Below are positions 22,784-34,170 of a stretch of DNA of 64,000 bases, piece after piece (within the stretch, counting starts at the first letter, position 1; the number at the start of each line of letters is the position of its first letter). A model generated the notes under the pieces. The model saw only the letters and a list, made by a program, of their open reading frames with translations. It was not told the origin of the DNA and searched no databases. The position numbers and the translations under genes are program-made. This DNA is from Yponomeuta sedellus (lineage: Eukaryota > Arthropoda > Insecta > Lepidoptera > Yponomeutidae), in assembly GCA_934045075.1 (NCBI GenBank), contig OW203745.1:14294184-14358183 (forward strand). Direction: 5' to 3'.

Positions 22784-23032
22784 GGAACCGTGACCATGTC
22801 CTGCCAGAGGAAAAGGAGCCGGCACTTTATTCTTTCAACCAGTGTTTTGTTGGTGGCAATAAAAATCTTTCTACTTTTACTTTTTACCTTACTTCACGGA
22901 CTTCACGGAACCACCCAAACAAGACACATAATTACATAATCGAAAAACCCGCCAAGGAAAACAACCTCAGCGATTGAAATTTCCAAGCCGCGGTAGGGCC
23001 GCGAACGCGACCACCAAACTTGTTCCTAAATA

Positions 23033-23170
23033 TCAACCCTTGTATGTCGCCACTGCTGGGGCACGGGTCTCTTCATCAATGAAATGTTAGGCCATACTCC
23101 ACCACGGCGGCCAAGTCCGGGTTGGTGCAGGATTGTAAGACAGTGGCGAGCCTTACTGACAGAAGTTCTC
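23033..23170 (-). mobile_element. 5S-like SINE, 3' part
   Basis: Minus-strand tail piece (tatcaacccttgtatgtcgc to cagtggcgagccttactgac). A related but diverged plus-strand piece lies at 23470-23590. Confidence 0.55.
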
Positions 23171-23619
23171 AAAGAAAGAAAACCTAAATAAAGAAAACTT
23201 CTTGCAGTAAAAAAAAATGTTTATTCGATAAAAGGTGCATGCAAATTTTATATACAATAGTTTCCGCCAAACTAAATGATAATTGGTTGGCAGACTTACT
23301 CTCACTTTAAAACTAAGTTGCGTAAAATACCTAACAAATTACTTAAATTAAGTTCACATAGAAAAGTAAAACCAGATACTTCACAATTCGTGGTACTGGT
23401 TACAACAGTTTGTAACCAGTCCATCAATTTAGACGCTATACACTTTTTATAAAGCTTTTTACTGACATCTTAAGACCAGCCAATAGTCTTGCAAGCCTCC
23501 CCCAACCCGGACTTTGCCCCCGTGGTGGAGTATGGCCTATACCTTCCTCAGGAAAGAGACCCATGCCCCTCGGTGGGGACATAATGAGTTGATGATGATT
23601 ACTAATAATATTTCACAGA

Positions 23620-23760
23620 TGTACATAACATAGGTCTTGGACGTTTACATGTTTGTGAAGTCGTTGTTTCTGATTCCCACGATACGGTATCCCAGTGTGG
23701 GCCCAGAAGCAATGTATGTGCCTGTATGTAGATGTTTTAATGTAATGTTATTGACCATAT
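23620..23760 (+). mobile_element. tRNA-derived SINE (family 3), 3' part
   Basis: Same 3' body as at 60600-60735 (aggtcttggacgtttacatg, tcccacgatacggtatccca, then a gtgcctgtatgtagatg tail). Confidence 0.55.
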
Positions 23761-23786
23761 CCGCAACACTACGCTACGCTCAAAAA

Positions 23787-23995
23787 CACGTGGAGCTGGG
23801 CAGGGCATGTCAGCAGAATGCACCCGGATTGGTGGGCGAGACTTGCCACCGAGTGGGTGCCACAAGGCGGTCGTCGCAGGAGAGGTAGGCCAAGAAAACG
23901 TTGGCGAGACGATCTCGACCGACACATGCCGGAGTGGTCTGAGGTGGCACAAGACAGAAACATCTGGTCTGAGTTGGGGGAGGCCTTTGCCCAGT
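23787..23995 (+). pseudogene. RTE-type LINE RT C-terminal end
   Basis: Open frame to TAG at about 23993-23995. It encodes WSWAGHVSRMHPDWWARLAT, then a GRRRRGRPRKRWRDDLDRHM block and WSEVAQDRNIWSELGEAFAQ. The W-x-GH-x-RM ... RGRPxxRWxDD ... W--A-DR--W pattern is the conserved C terminus of RTE-clade retrotransposon ORFs. The rest is missing (5' truncation). It ends in TGGGACACAAACGAGGCT, then A-rich sequence, and is followed by a tRNA-like minus remnant at about 24043-24105. Confidence 0.75.
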
Positions 23996-24293
23996 AGTGG
24001 GACACAAACGAGGCTACGTAAAAAAAAATGTTATAGAACAAAGACGGGATTCGAACCCACTACCTCCCGATACCACCGCTCTTACACGCTCCACAGTTAT
24101 CGGTATAGAGTACGTCGCTCGGGTGAATCAGTTCGATCGTAAACGGACGGGTTCGGTTCTATTTCGGCTCGAAGGTCGCGTTTAATAAACAATGCGCCGA
24201 GCAGGTGTTGCCCGCTGCGATTGAATTATTAGCGGCCGATGAATGTTGTCGTGGGGAAACCTGAATGCCTGATGATGCCTGGAACGAAATAGG

Positions 24294-24594
24294 AAGAAGC
24301 TTTTTTGAACTAAAACTTTCGTAAGCACAACACATTGTAGACTTTTAGTCCGGATCTACTTACGGTTGTTGTTATATCGGAAGAGTCCGACCAGGTTTCG
24401 CTCTGATTCGCAAAGCTTAATCATGGTGAGCAGACACGGAGATCGCGTCGTCGATTGCTCGTCTCACACTACGGGCAAGCTGTATACTGATTAAGCTCTG
24501 CGAATCGGAGCGAAACCTGGTCGGACTCTGCCGATATAACAACAACCGTAAGTAGATCCGGACTAAAAGTCTACACTACAAAGAAGCTTTTGTG
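24294..24594. mobile_element. tail-only inverted dimer (family 3), copy 1
   Basis: Element 24308-24580 between near-identical 14-bp repeats AAGAAGCTTTTTTG and AAGAAGCTTTTGTG. Arms run from tgtagacttttagtccggat to its complement. Near the centre is ctgattaagctctgcgaatc followed by ggagcgaaacctgg. A one-sided extension (actaaaactttcgtaagcac) lies at the left, so this copy is inverted relative to the one at 39998. Confidence 0.7.
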
Positions 24595-24619
24595 TTTGCG
24601 CACTTGCGCACTCGTGTTC

Positions 24620-24785
24620 GTGGCCTAGTCGAACTGAGTGATTGGAATCAGTCACTTGAGTAAATCAAGAACAGGTGCGGTCAGGTGCAGGATAGATGAC
24701 CGTTCCGTGACTACCGCTAGTGTCATTTTTTCCGAGCGCTTCCGTGCTTCGCAAGGCACGTTAAGGCGTTGGTGCCGGTTGTCAT
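24620..24785 (+). mobile_element. 5S-like SINE, 5' part
   Basis: Head and middle only (gtcaggtgcaggatagatga ... cgcaaggcacgttaaggcgt), truncated at the 3' side. Confidence 0.6.
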
Positions 24786-26173
24786 TACATGGTAGCCTAC
24801 TATATTTATAGAGAGAATGGATGTGTTCGTGGCAAACACTTAACATCTACGTGAGATGATTTGTACAGCGTCCAGTGGCAACTTCACTCATACTAGATGG
24901 GTGAAGTAACCACTCGGACACTATAGAGCCCCAGGCTCTATTTTGGACGAAGCAGGCTTGCCGTCCTAACGTGAACTGTGAATTAAAACATCGTGAGAAA
25001 ACATCTTGGTTGGCTACACCCGGTTGCCTTGTCTTTCCCGTAGGCTAGGCCAAATAAGCCGTTAGAATAGAATAGGAGTAAGGAGAATGTGAGTGGAAGG
25101 GTCGGAAAAAGACGTCATTCGGCTAAAGATGACTTGACAAAGGATAGACAGAGTGGATTTTTTGTCCCGCTGCCTTTTTCACCACTTCACTATGGCCCAA
25201 AGGCTTACATTTTACAGTGTACTTTGGCATACAGTGTACATTTGGCAATTCTGTACGTTAAAATAAAAATGAAAAGGTTTGAAATAGACTAATCCATTCA
25301 CTACGCGAACGTAGTCGCGGGCGCAGCTGATTCCGTGATTTAAATAAATCATGTTCTTTAGGACAACGTGGCGATTCAATAAACACGTAAGCTAACAGAA
25401 TGCGAGCAATGCCATCGTAACAGCGAAGAAAAACATTGTGAGAATGCCCACACAAACATCAGATCGGGAGTCAACAACTCAGAGTCGTGAGTTATCGTCC
25501 AGTGATACGTCGAAAAACCTGAGTTTGAACAGAAGACCCACTTTTTTCTGGAATAGGACTTCCCTGGGGCCTTGGGGCATCAAGGCAGTGCCAGTCAGCC
25601 AAAGTCAAGTCAATGTCAAAAAAAAAATTCATTGCATAAACAAAAGTTTACATAGTGAACTTCGAAGCTGATAGTTTCACAATTGATAGATTATGTGAAA
25701 ATAAAGCTTAACTAACAGCCTTTAGTTTCACAATTATTAGAATATGTGGAGAAAAAGCTAACAAAGAAACTGCACACCCAGAAATTAGAAATCAAAAATT
25801 GATTTCAACGTAAAGAATTCACCTTTAGTTTGTTGAATGTCAAGGTACAGTGTTAGCCGCTGCCGGGGCGGGTTGTAGTGAAGAAAAATTGAATTGAATA
25901 TGAGGATGAGGATTGCTCAAAACATTAGCCCTGCTTACCCCTTTACTGTACGAGCGTGAGGTCATTTGCTTTGGCAGTAAAGTCGGTCTTCTACATTAAT
26001 ATCTACTCTCGGTTATTAGCTTCACTGAGATATATTTTACGATATCGTAAAGCCGTCCCGGAGGTGGCCTTAATGAAAACATTTCTTCCAGTGTTATTTA
26101 TAGACGGTACGCTTATATTTAACTCGCCCATCCAACTTTACTTTGTATTTTGAGGAGTCGGTGTTTCATGATC

Positions 26174-27458
26174 TACATAGGCTGCTACTTATGTATGCGG
26201 AATCTGGGATTCCAATAATTTTTTAAAACGCAATGTCTTACCTCCATGGTCAAATTCGTTCTTTTTTTAAATACTGGCAGCTAATATTTTTCTCTTATAT
26301 ACGTTAGTGTTTTGTTTTTGTTGGGTTTAAAATGTCATATCGCTGAAAAAATGGAACTCACTCGTGAAAATATTCGTGCTATGATTTATTACGATTTTCG
26401 ACGTGGTTTAACGCAACAACAGTGCGTAGATCAATTAACTTCGACTTTTGGTGGTGAAGCTCCATCAAAAACAACTGTTTATCACTGCTTTAGTGAGTTT
26501 AATCGCGGGCGCAGTAAGCTCACGGACGAAGTTAAAGAAGGTCGCCCGAAATCGGTGGTTGTGCCACAAAATATTAAAGCTGTGCGAAAACTAATAATAC
26601 AAGACCGCCATGTTACGTATCGCAAGATAGAGGCTATTCTGGGCATATGTATGACGAGCATTCATATGATGAACATGAACATTTGTCTGTAAAAAAAATT
26701 TGTTCGCGTTGGATCCCGCACAACTTAACTCAGGATCAAAAAGATGCTCGCGTCGAATGGTACAAGAAAACCTTAAAAAAATTCAACGGAGGCGACTCAA
26801 AATCTGTTTATAATATCTACACAGGTGACGAATCCTGGATCTACGCGTACGATCCTGAAACTAAACAACAATCAACAGTTTGGGTGTTGCAAAATGAGCC
26901 GAACCCTACGAAAGTGGCTCGTGCAAAAAGCATTGTAAAGCAAATGGTGGCCTGCTTTTTTGTTATTTATGGCCATGTGGCTACAATTCCACTGGAGAAT
27001 CGCAGAACGGTTAATTCGGAGTGGTACACGACCATTTGTTTGCCGGAAGTATTTGAAGAAATACGCCAAAACAACCAGCGACGCAGAATCATACTTCACA
27101 ATGACAACTGTCATACATCTCAGCAAACAACTACATTTTTGGATGGTTAAAAAATAGAATTAATGGGTCATCCACCGTACAGCCCTGATTTGGCTCCCAA
27201 TGATTTCTATTTATTCCCAAATGTAAAGAATAAATTACGTGGTCAACGATTTTCGACCCGTGAATATGCCGTAGATGCGTTCAAACGTTTTGGAGATACC
27301 TCAATCAGAGTGGAAAAAGTGTTTTACAAACTGGTTTCATCGAATGCAATTGTGCATCGATCATAGTGGAGAATACTTTGAAAAACAATAAAAGCATATT
27401 TAGCCATATACATTTGTTTATTTTTTCTATTCCGCATACATAAGTAGCAGCCCTCGTA
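26174..27458 (+). mobile_element. mariner element with intact ends
   Basis: Element 26176-27456 (1281 bp) between TA dinucleotides at 26174-26175 and 27457-27458. The inverted ends share ggctgctacttatgtatgcg (24 of about 28 positions match from the outer end). Length is normal for the mariner family (about 1.3 kb). It carries a broken transposase (26351-27366). An AATAAA sits shortly after the coding end. Confidence 0.9.
26351..27366 (+). pseudogene. mariner transposase, inactivated
   Basis: Reads MELTRENIRAMIYYDFRRGL at the N terminus (HTH domain), then, in a different frame, EHLSVKKICSRWIPHNLT, the catalytic block TGDESWIYAYDPETKQQS (first Asp, codon 26827), LHNDNCHTSQQ (second Asp, codon 27103) and, after a stop at 27148, GHPPYSPDLAPNDFYLFPN (third Asp, codon 27187). 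So the D,D34D triad residues persist, but there is a frameshift near 26660-26680, a TAA after FLDG, and fewer than 34 residues between the last two Asps because of small deletions. Family assignment is certain; the element cannot make its own transposase. Confidence 0.92.
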
Positions 27459-27504
27459 TTTGGCGTTTGCCAGTGCCTGATAATTTAGATGATTTTTTTC
27501 TTTA

Positions 27505-27670
27505 AAACCCCTATTTAGAGGCAAAACTTCCACCCATGCCGGCATTCGAACACGCGACCTCTGGCTATCCGTGCCAGCGCTCTTTCCAACTGAGCTAATG
27601 GGCAACTCACCGGCATCAGTGAAATTTCGAACCTCTTTACAATATTCTCTGTATTACGTACAATTATACA
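27505..27670 (-). mobile_element. tRNA-like SINE (family 1) copy
   Basis: Minus-strand core and body end (cgaacctctttacaatattc, then ctgtattacgtaca). Confidence 0.7.
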
Positions 27671-27789
27671 ATTTTTTCTTTCCTTTAAGTAGACTATAAT
27701 CTTCCTCCTGTAGGGCAAAAGCACGCAAAAGCCGTCTCTCAGAGAGAGAGAGTATGTAGCCACCACAGATTGGCAGTTTTAAGCGCCGA

Positions 27790-28310
27790 AGTAAGTATAT
27801 GAACACCTCAGACACTCTGGCCTCCTCAAGATATTTTCCTTCACGGTTCCTTCTTCAGGCTATATTAGTCCACTGCTGGACATAGCCCTCTCCTAATGAG
27901 CGCCATAGCGCAAGGTTGTGCCATCATTAGGGGGGTAATACCCATAATCCCCTCGCTGGGCATGCGGGTTGGGGATCGCAGTTTGGTGGAATTTTACTGC
28001 AGGGGGCGCTGCTGCCCACCTCCTGGTTTACGTCTCTTAGTCGCCTTTTACGACACGCACGGGAAGAATTTGGGTTGGTGCTATTCTCCAGGCCGACACC
28101 ACACAGCAAGTGGTATTGGTACAGTTAGCAGTTACTCGCTAACTGTTAGCCTTCACAGTTAGCCAGTGGTATTGGTACTTTAACTTCACAAATGTAAATA
28201 ACTTAGAAAACAGAGGCATTGGCCGCATGGAGGATCAAACCTGGGTCTCCCAAGTCCAGTGTTCTACCCTTTGAGCGACCTATTGTTTTACCCACTGCGC
28301 TACCGCCGAT
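27790..28310 (-). mobile_element. tRNA-derived SINE split by a tail family B insertion
   Basis: An older minus-strand SINE (27790-27850 and 28165-28310; degenerate core near gatcaaacctgggtctccca) is interrupted by a family B copy at 27855-28105. The flanks ccttcacggtt and ccttcacagttagcc suggest a target duplication of about 10 bp. Confidence 0.5.
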
Positions 28311-28643
28311 ATGGATTAAACGTAAGCTTTGAATTACATAGTACAACGGCCAGACTTCTGCTTATATTACTAAAGAAGCTATTTTCATGGCTAGCGTAAT
28401 TTTCAATTACACGCTGTATAGGGATGGCAATTTAGAAAGAATCCCTCGCCTCGTCTCACGCATTGATAAAAAGCTCATTTGAAGGCAAAATAAAGCTCGC
28501 TCGCTAAAATAAAGGAACATTTCTCAGCAATTCGCAGTCAAAACAAATCGTTCTCTCCAGTCTGCTGAATTAAAAACTCATGCTCATCCAGCTGGGCTGC
28601 GCGCCTTACACTCGGACTTGTCGGAAAATATTCAGCCGAAGTG

Positions 28644-29126
28644 AAATTTTGGGGTACGTCCACTCCGATCACAGTCGCAACGGATCACATCAAACCAAGC
28701 AAAATATTCCACTCGGATCATGTGATCCGAATGGACTACATTTTTGGTTAGATTTTTCCATTTGGATCACACCGTTAATCTTAGTAGGGAGGTTACGGTA
28801 ATAATCGTGTATAAAAACCTTGACTTTTGTGATTCTTAATGCTCATTTAAAATTATCATTTTCTTAAAACAATAGTTATTTTAAGAAAATTTATTGTATT
28901 TATTTATTAAAAAAATTCTGTTACTGTAATTTCTGTGTACAATAAATAAAGAATGTTCTATCTATCTATCTATCGGATAATCCTACTATGATTAATAGTG
29001 TAATCCGAATGTAAAAATCTAATCAAAAATGTAGTCCATTCGGATCACATGATCCGAGTGGAATATTTTTCATGGTGTGATGTGATCCGTTTTTGTGATC
29101 CGAGTGGACGTACCTACCCAAATTTT
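28644..29126. mobile_element. MITE, ends GGGGTACGTCCACTC
   Basis: Element 28651-29119 between perfect 7-bp repeats AAATTTT. Arms of about 150 bp (tcggatcatgtgatccgaat appears in both as complements) surround AT-rich sequence with a (TCTA)n run near 28958. No coding frame. Confidence 0.75.
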
Positions 29127-29189
29127 GATGTAAAGACGTCCACACAACACGGTGTCCCGCCTATCGAGTGAAGCATTTAGACAACTCAA

Positions 29190-29402
29190 AAGTACGTAAT
29201 ACAGAGAATAGTGTAAAGAGGTTCGAAATTTCACTGATGCCGGTGAGTTGCCCATTAGCTCAGTTGGAAAAAGCGCTGGCTGGCACGGATAGCCAGAGGT
29301 CGCGGGTTCGAATACCGGCATGGGTGGAATTTTTAGCCTCTAAATAGGTTTTTAAAATTGTCCTTAGCACCGTTTAGTGCATTAAAAATAAAAATAGTAT
29401 AA
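29190..29402 (+). mobile_element. tRNA-like SINE (family 1) copy
   Basis: Partial body, core with a ctggctggc duplication at about 29275, and complete tail to aaaatagtataact. Confidence 0.75.
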
Positions 29403-29579
29403 CTCAAAAGTGTCAAAAAATATATTATGCATTTGACAGCAGCTTAAAAAAAGTAAAAAAATCAACGTCATTCAACTCAGTGGATACTTAAATAATAATG
29501 CCCCTGGTTATTATCAAAATAGGTTACCCAGTGCAAAATTAGGGAATGATATCAGAAACATGGTAATACACTTAAAATA

Positions 29580-30187
29580 AAACTGTTTAAACGGCGGCCC
29601 CAAGTGGAAGCGAACCCACGACCACCTGGCAATCAGATGTGATACCTACCGCCAGACCAACGCTGCAGTCAAATTTTAACACGAAATGTGGAATTCTTTA
29701 GGCAAATTCTGTTTTAAAGACTACACGTTAAATATAACCATTGAATAAATTCAATGATATAACTTAAAGATGTAGCTGTACCGTACTTGAGCTTGCAATA
29801 TTGCCAATATGCTCGGGCATATTGCCAATATTGCCGGGAACGGCACAACAATAGTAATTATAAATGCTGCCATGGTTTCGTATATTTACGCGCGCGCTCG
29901 TGTGTGTATGTGTGAGTGTGTGTGTGAGTTTATGTAACTGTAAATAAATAATCTATCTATCGATCGATGTTAATAGCAATAACAAGAACCAGTGTGTTAA
30001 ACCAACGCTCGAATTCATGAAAAGTACAATTTTTTCTTAGTTTCAGTAAGCAAGTCTTCTTGCTGGAATCAGGTCGATCCTGTAATTTGTTAAAGAATTG
30101 GCATATTGAGTGACCGTACCAGCCTGCATATTAGCTTTAAGAAATTGTCTGCAATTAAGGGGACCCTTCCACTGTTGCCAGCGCGTA
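29580..30187. other. non-coding; tRNA-like remnant and GT microsatellite
   Basis: 29590-29665 is a minus-strand tRNA-like remnant (gcgaacccacgaccacctgg). 29885-29930 is an interrupted (CG)/(GT) microsatellite. No exon seen. Confidence 0.45.
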
Positions 30188-30329
30188 CCTATACCAGGCG
30201 TCCGTCACTCGCTCAAGGTCACGCGTTTTATACCTGCCGCTCGGCGTATCGTCCACGATACAACCGACAAAGGGCCGCTACGCCCGCCTGAGCGCTCGCA
30301 CAGCACGTTTCCCGCGTTTACTACTCGTA

Positions 30330-30382
30330 ATGCCGAAAGCACGTAATTATTGTTCAGTGGATGGGTGTAAAGGCACAGATTA
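30330..30382 (+). pseudogene. THAP domain N-terminus, cut by insertion (outer copy)
   Basis: ATG at 30330 starts MPKARNYCSVDGCK: the Met-Pro start and C-x4-C first zinc ligands of a C2CH THAP domain. After the Lys the frame runs into the inner copy (GTD-stop). The continuation of the same exon is at 31968. The upstream 130 bases are GC-rich and shared by both copies, so they probably hold the promoter. Confidence 0.65.
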
Positions 30383-30776
30383 GATAATAGTTACTACGTA
30401 ACAGATACATCACTCCCATACTAAAGCGAAAATACCTACGCTATAATAGCCTACAAAATTTAAATAATAATAACTACTGTCCACAGCGAGGAGAAATATA
30501 CCGTAAGTACCCGCTCAAAGAGTCGAGATTGTGTTGCCCACCGTGCGACTCACGTGCAAGCGCGTCGTCGCACGAATGCGCAAGGGTTGTACCTATAATG
30601 ATTATTACTGTAATAAAACGAATGTTGTGAAAAAACCATATTTATTTATTTGTCAAAAATATGTAATATAAAATGACAAGCTGGCTTTGTTTGAGTTGTT
30701 ATTAGATCAGGCCTCCCTATTATCTCAAGCCAATTGCGGCATCTGAAAAGCAAACATTAAGGTATCAAACTCCTTG

Positions 30777-31028
30777 GACGGCCTCGGTGAGCGGTTTGGC
30801 ACGCTGCTGTAAAACCAAAGGTCTCGGGTTCGATCCCCGGCCGGCTCAAACTAGGAAACGAACTTTTCTAGTTTGTCTCGGGTCTTGGATGTTATCTATG
30901 TATTTATTGTATTAAATCTATCGTCGAATTAGCACCTATAACACAAGTCATTTAGTTGTACTTAGTATAGGGCTAACGAGATCTGTGTAATATGTCTATA
31001 AATATTTATTTATTTATTATTATTATAA
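30777..31028 (+). mobile_element. tRNA-derived SINE (family 2) inside the palindrome
   Basis: Present in the left arm only, so it inserted after the palindrome formed. It starts ggcctcggtgagcggtttgg, has a B box (ggttcgatcc), and ends in a TTATTA-type repeat. Flanking atcaaac and ataaac resemble a target duplication. Related copies: 48818-49110 (+) and 39395-39590 (-). Confidence 0.7.
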
Positions 31029-31733
31029 ACTAAATTTTTCGTCATTGTGGGTGATTTTGACCGCCACGTTTAATCCTGAAATTGGAATGGGTTCTATTTG
31101 TCCCTCTCTATTCCCAGACAAATATTTAAGAAGAAGGGGAGAGACAGAATTGATTTTAGTTTTTGGACTGGGCGTGGCGGTCAGAATCGACCACATTATA
31201 TTGGTTTGAATTCGAGAAATACCTAAATATTTGACATCCATGTTTCTAATGTTTACTACGAAACACTAAAAAGCCAATTTAGTTGATCCTAAATTAAATT
31301 AACATTAAAAACAAATGCATGCACGAAAAAGATGGGTAACTACCATAGATAAAATATTACTAAAGTAGTAATATTTTATCGATGGCAACTACCCATCTTT
31401 GTCGTGTATGTATTTGTTTTTCACAACTCCACGACTTTTAGCAACTGCTAAGTCGTGGAGCGAACTATTATAAAATTGTTATTTTTGTCATTTTCCATCA
31501 ATTTACGACTATGCATTTTTTAAAATTTTCGGTATAGCCACAGTACAGCCGTGAAAACGTGACAGACAGCGACACTTACGCATAATAATGTTAGAACGGA
31601 TGTGGTTAATTAGAATCAAAATTAACAAGTCCACGAAAAAAAGCAGTTACCTTTATATATTTATGTTACTTTTATAGTACCTACCTACCTAAATGTTTAA
31701 AGAAATAAATATAAGATTTAAAATACTACTTAC

Positions 31734-31826
31734 CTTTCTTCGTCTCTCGGCAGTGAAAAAAATGATAATTCTTCATTTGTTTTTTTACTTTTACACCCAT
31801 CCACTGCACAAATTTCGTTTCTGCAT
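31734..31826 (-). pseudogene. THAP domain first exon (inner copy)
   Basis: On the minus strand the exon reads CAVDGCKSKKTNEELSFFSL then PRDEER up to a GTAAGT donor. C-x4-C followed by FFSLPRD is diagnostic for a THAP domain. Relative to the outer copy the ATG side has lost bases (a 3-base and a 2-base deletion between ATG and the first Cys), which puts the ATG out of frame. Later exons were not recognised in the arm. Confidence 0.65.
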
Positions 31827-31967
31827 TTCGAGTAGTAAACGCGGGAAACGTGCGGTGCGAGCGCTCAGGCGGCGTAGCGGCCCTGTGTCGGTTGTATCGT
31901 GGACGATACGCCGGGCGGCAGGTATATAACGCGTGACCTTGAGCGAGTGACGGACGCCTGGTAAAGG

Positions 31968-32020
31968 TAAAAAAACAAATGAAGAATTATAATTTTTTTC
32001 ACTGCCGAGAGAAGAAGAAA
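31968..32020 (+). pseudogene. THAP domain exon continuation (outer copy)
   Basis: Resumes the exon begun at 30330: KKTNEEL-stop-FFSLPREEER and a GTAAGC donor. A TAA replaces the Ser codon present in the inner copy. It shows that the inner copy landed inside the coding exon. Confidence 0.6.
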
Positions 32021-33158
32021 GGTAAGCGGTATTTTAAATCTTATATTTATTTCTTTAAACATTTAGGTAGGTAGGTACTATAAAAGTAAAATAAATACAT
32101 AAAGGTAACTGCTTTTTTTCGTGGACTTGTTAATTTTGATTCTAAATAAGAACATCCGTTCTAACATTATTATGCGTAAGTGTCTCTGTCTGTCACGTTT
32201 TCACGGCTGTACTGTAGCTATACCGAAAATTTTTAAAAATGCACAACATAGTCGTAAATTGATGGAAAATGCCAAAAATATCAATTTTATAATAGTTCGC
32301 TCCACGACTTTTAGCAGTTGCTAAAAGTCGTGGAGTCGTGAAAAACAAAGACATGCACGACAAAGATGGGTAGTTACCATCGATAAAATATTACTACTTT
32401 AGTAATATTTTATCGATGGTAGTTAACCATATTTGTCGTGCGTGTATTTGTTTTTAATGGTAATTTAATTTAGGATCAACTAAATTGGCTTTTTAGTGTT
32501 TCGTAGTAAACATTAGAAACAAAACATGTACAACTAACATGGATGTCAAATATTTACGTATTTCTCGAATTCAAACCAATATAATGTGGTCGACTCTGAC
32601 CGCCACGCCCAATCCAAAAACTAAAATCAGTTTAGTCTGTCCCCTTTTTAGATATTTGTCTAGGAATAGAGAGGGACAAATAGAACCCATTCCAATTTCA
32701 GGATTAAACGTGGCGGTCAAAATCGCCCACAATGACGAAAAATTAAGTTTGATAACTTAATGTTTGCTTTTCAGACGCCGCAATTGGCTTGAGATAATAG
32801 GGAGGCCTGATCTAATAACAACTCAAAGTCAGCTTGTCATTTTATATTACATATTTTTGACAAATAAATAAATATGGTTACCTATTTCACAACTTTCGTT
32901 TTATTACAGTAATAAATAATCATCATAGCTACAACCCTATTCGCATTCGTGCGATGACGCGCTGGCACGTGAGTCGCACGGTGGGCAATACAATCTCGAC
33001 TCTTTGATCGGGTACTTATGGTATATTTCTCCTCGCTGTGAACAGTAGTTATTATTATTAAGATTTTGTAGGCTATTATAGCGTAGGTATTTTCGCTTTA
33101 GTATGGGAGTGATGTATCTGTTACGTAGTAACTATTATCTAATCTGTGCCTATACCCT

Positions 33159-33633
33159 ATTTATTGAAGCTTGAGACAAAAGGTAAACAAACAATAGAAA
33201 GGGTAATTTATTATGCCAAGTTTGTTATTAATCAGAAATAAAATAAAAATATCGACATTGATTGTTAAAAGTATTGTAAAAATATATAATATGTTTGAAA
33301 AAAACAAATATCAAATTTAGTTTTCATATTTTGGTAAATAATGCATTTTATATAAATTTTATTTTAGTACATAAGTTTTTAATAGAATTGTGGCACTATA
33401 AATAACCCAAAAAGTCAGCGCTTCACAAATTTTGAACGTATTATAACACTGCTCATTAAAGATGTAATGTAATGCAAACGTTCTAATTTGAAAGATGCTA
33501 TTTTATTTTCGTTCGGGTTATAACCGCCATTTTCATTCTCCCAACTTGTTGACGCGAGCGTGCTGTTTCTTCCGATAAAATTTTGAGAATCACTATTTCT
33601 GTGTTTACCTTTTGTCTCAAGCTTCAATAAATA
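33159..33633. mobile_element. DNA element with 31-bp inverted ends
   Basis: Ends tatttattgaagcttgagac... at 33159 and its complement finishing at 33633 extend into the shared inner block acaaaaggtaaac. It directly abuts the THAP element (2 bases apart). A 70-codon frame on the minus strand (33415-33627) has no recognisable similarity. Confidence 0.6.
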
Positions 33634-33914
33634 TATTTATTCTGATATATTTTTTTTAATTTTTATTTATTCGATACATAAATATATAGGAATTAGGTAG
33701 GAGTATGGTAAAAATCAGCCAATGAAAATCCCTTGTTTTTCTAGCCGTCTATCAGTTTCGCTTGTACTGAAAAAAATGTCTTAATATAAACTGTAAATAA
33801 ATAGTAGATTGTATCATCATAAGAGAGAAAAATAATATTTTACGGCTTGCCAAGAATATATCTTGTGCTCGGGTGAACACTGTACTCTTTATCACCCACT
33901 ATGAGAAAATAAAA

Positions 33915-34170
33915 GGTTGCTGTGTGGTATCGGAATAGAGAATAGCACCAACCCAAATTCATCCCGCGGGTGTCGTAAAAGGCGACTAAGGGGCACAAAC
34001 CGGGGGGTGGGCAGCAGCGCCGCAGTACAATTCCACTGAACTTCGATCCTCAACCCGCATGCCCAGCGTGAGGATTATGGTCATTACCCCCCAATGATGG
34101 CACGACCTCGCGCTATGGCGCTCATTAGGAGAGGGCTATGTCCAGCAGTGGACTAATATAGCCTGAAGAA
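33915..34170 (+). mobile_element. LINE/SINE tail family B copy
   Basis: Plus-strand copy ending ccagcagtggactaatatag then cctgaagaagaagaag, a (GAA)n tail. Confidence 0.65.

Larger units (their letters stand above)
30188..33156 (+). mobile_element. THAP-domain DNA element interrupted by an inverted copy of itself
   Basis: Outer copy: 30196-33148 between perfect 8-bp repeats CCTATACC (30188-30195, 33149-33156). It begins aggcgtccgtcactcgctca and ends ctattatctaatctgtg. Inside it, at 30374-31959, sits a second copy in reverse orientation, beginning cacagattagataatag and ending gacgcct, flanked by TGTAAAGG and GGTAAAGG (7 of 8 match). The result is a palindrome with arms of about 1.2 kb. Removing the inner copy and the SINE, each copy is about 1.3-1.4 kb. 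The ends do not look like inverted repeats of each other. An 8-bp duplication plus a THAP domain fits the P-element/THAP9 superfamily; hAT also makes 8-bp duplications. Confidence 0.75.

Noticed and set aside
22408..22977. Long open frames across the N run
   Set aside because: They are open only because 200 unknown bases contain no stops.
33415..33627. 70-codon minus-strand frame in the 33159-33633 element
   Set aside because: It begins within the inverted end and shows no known motif; kept only as part of the element.
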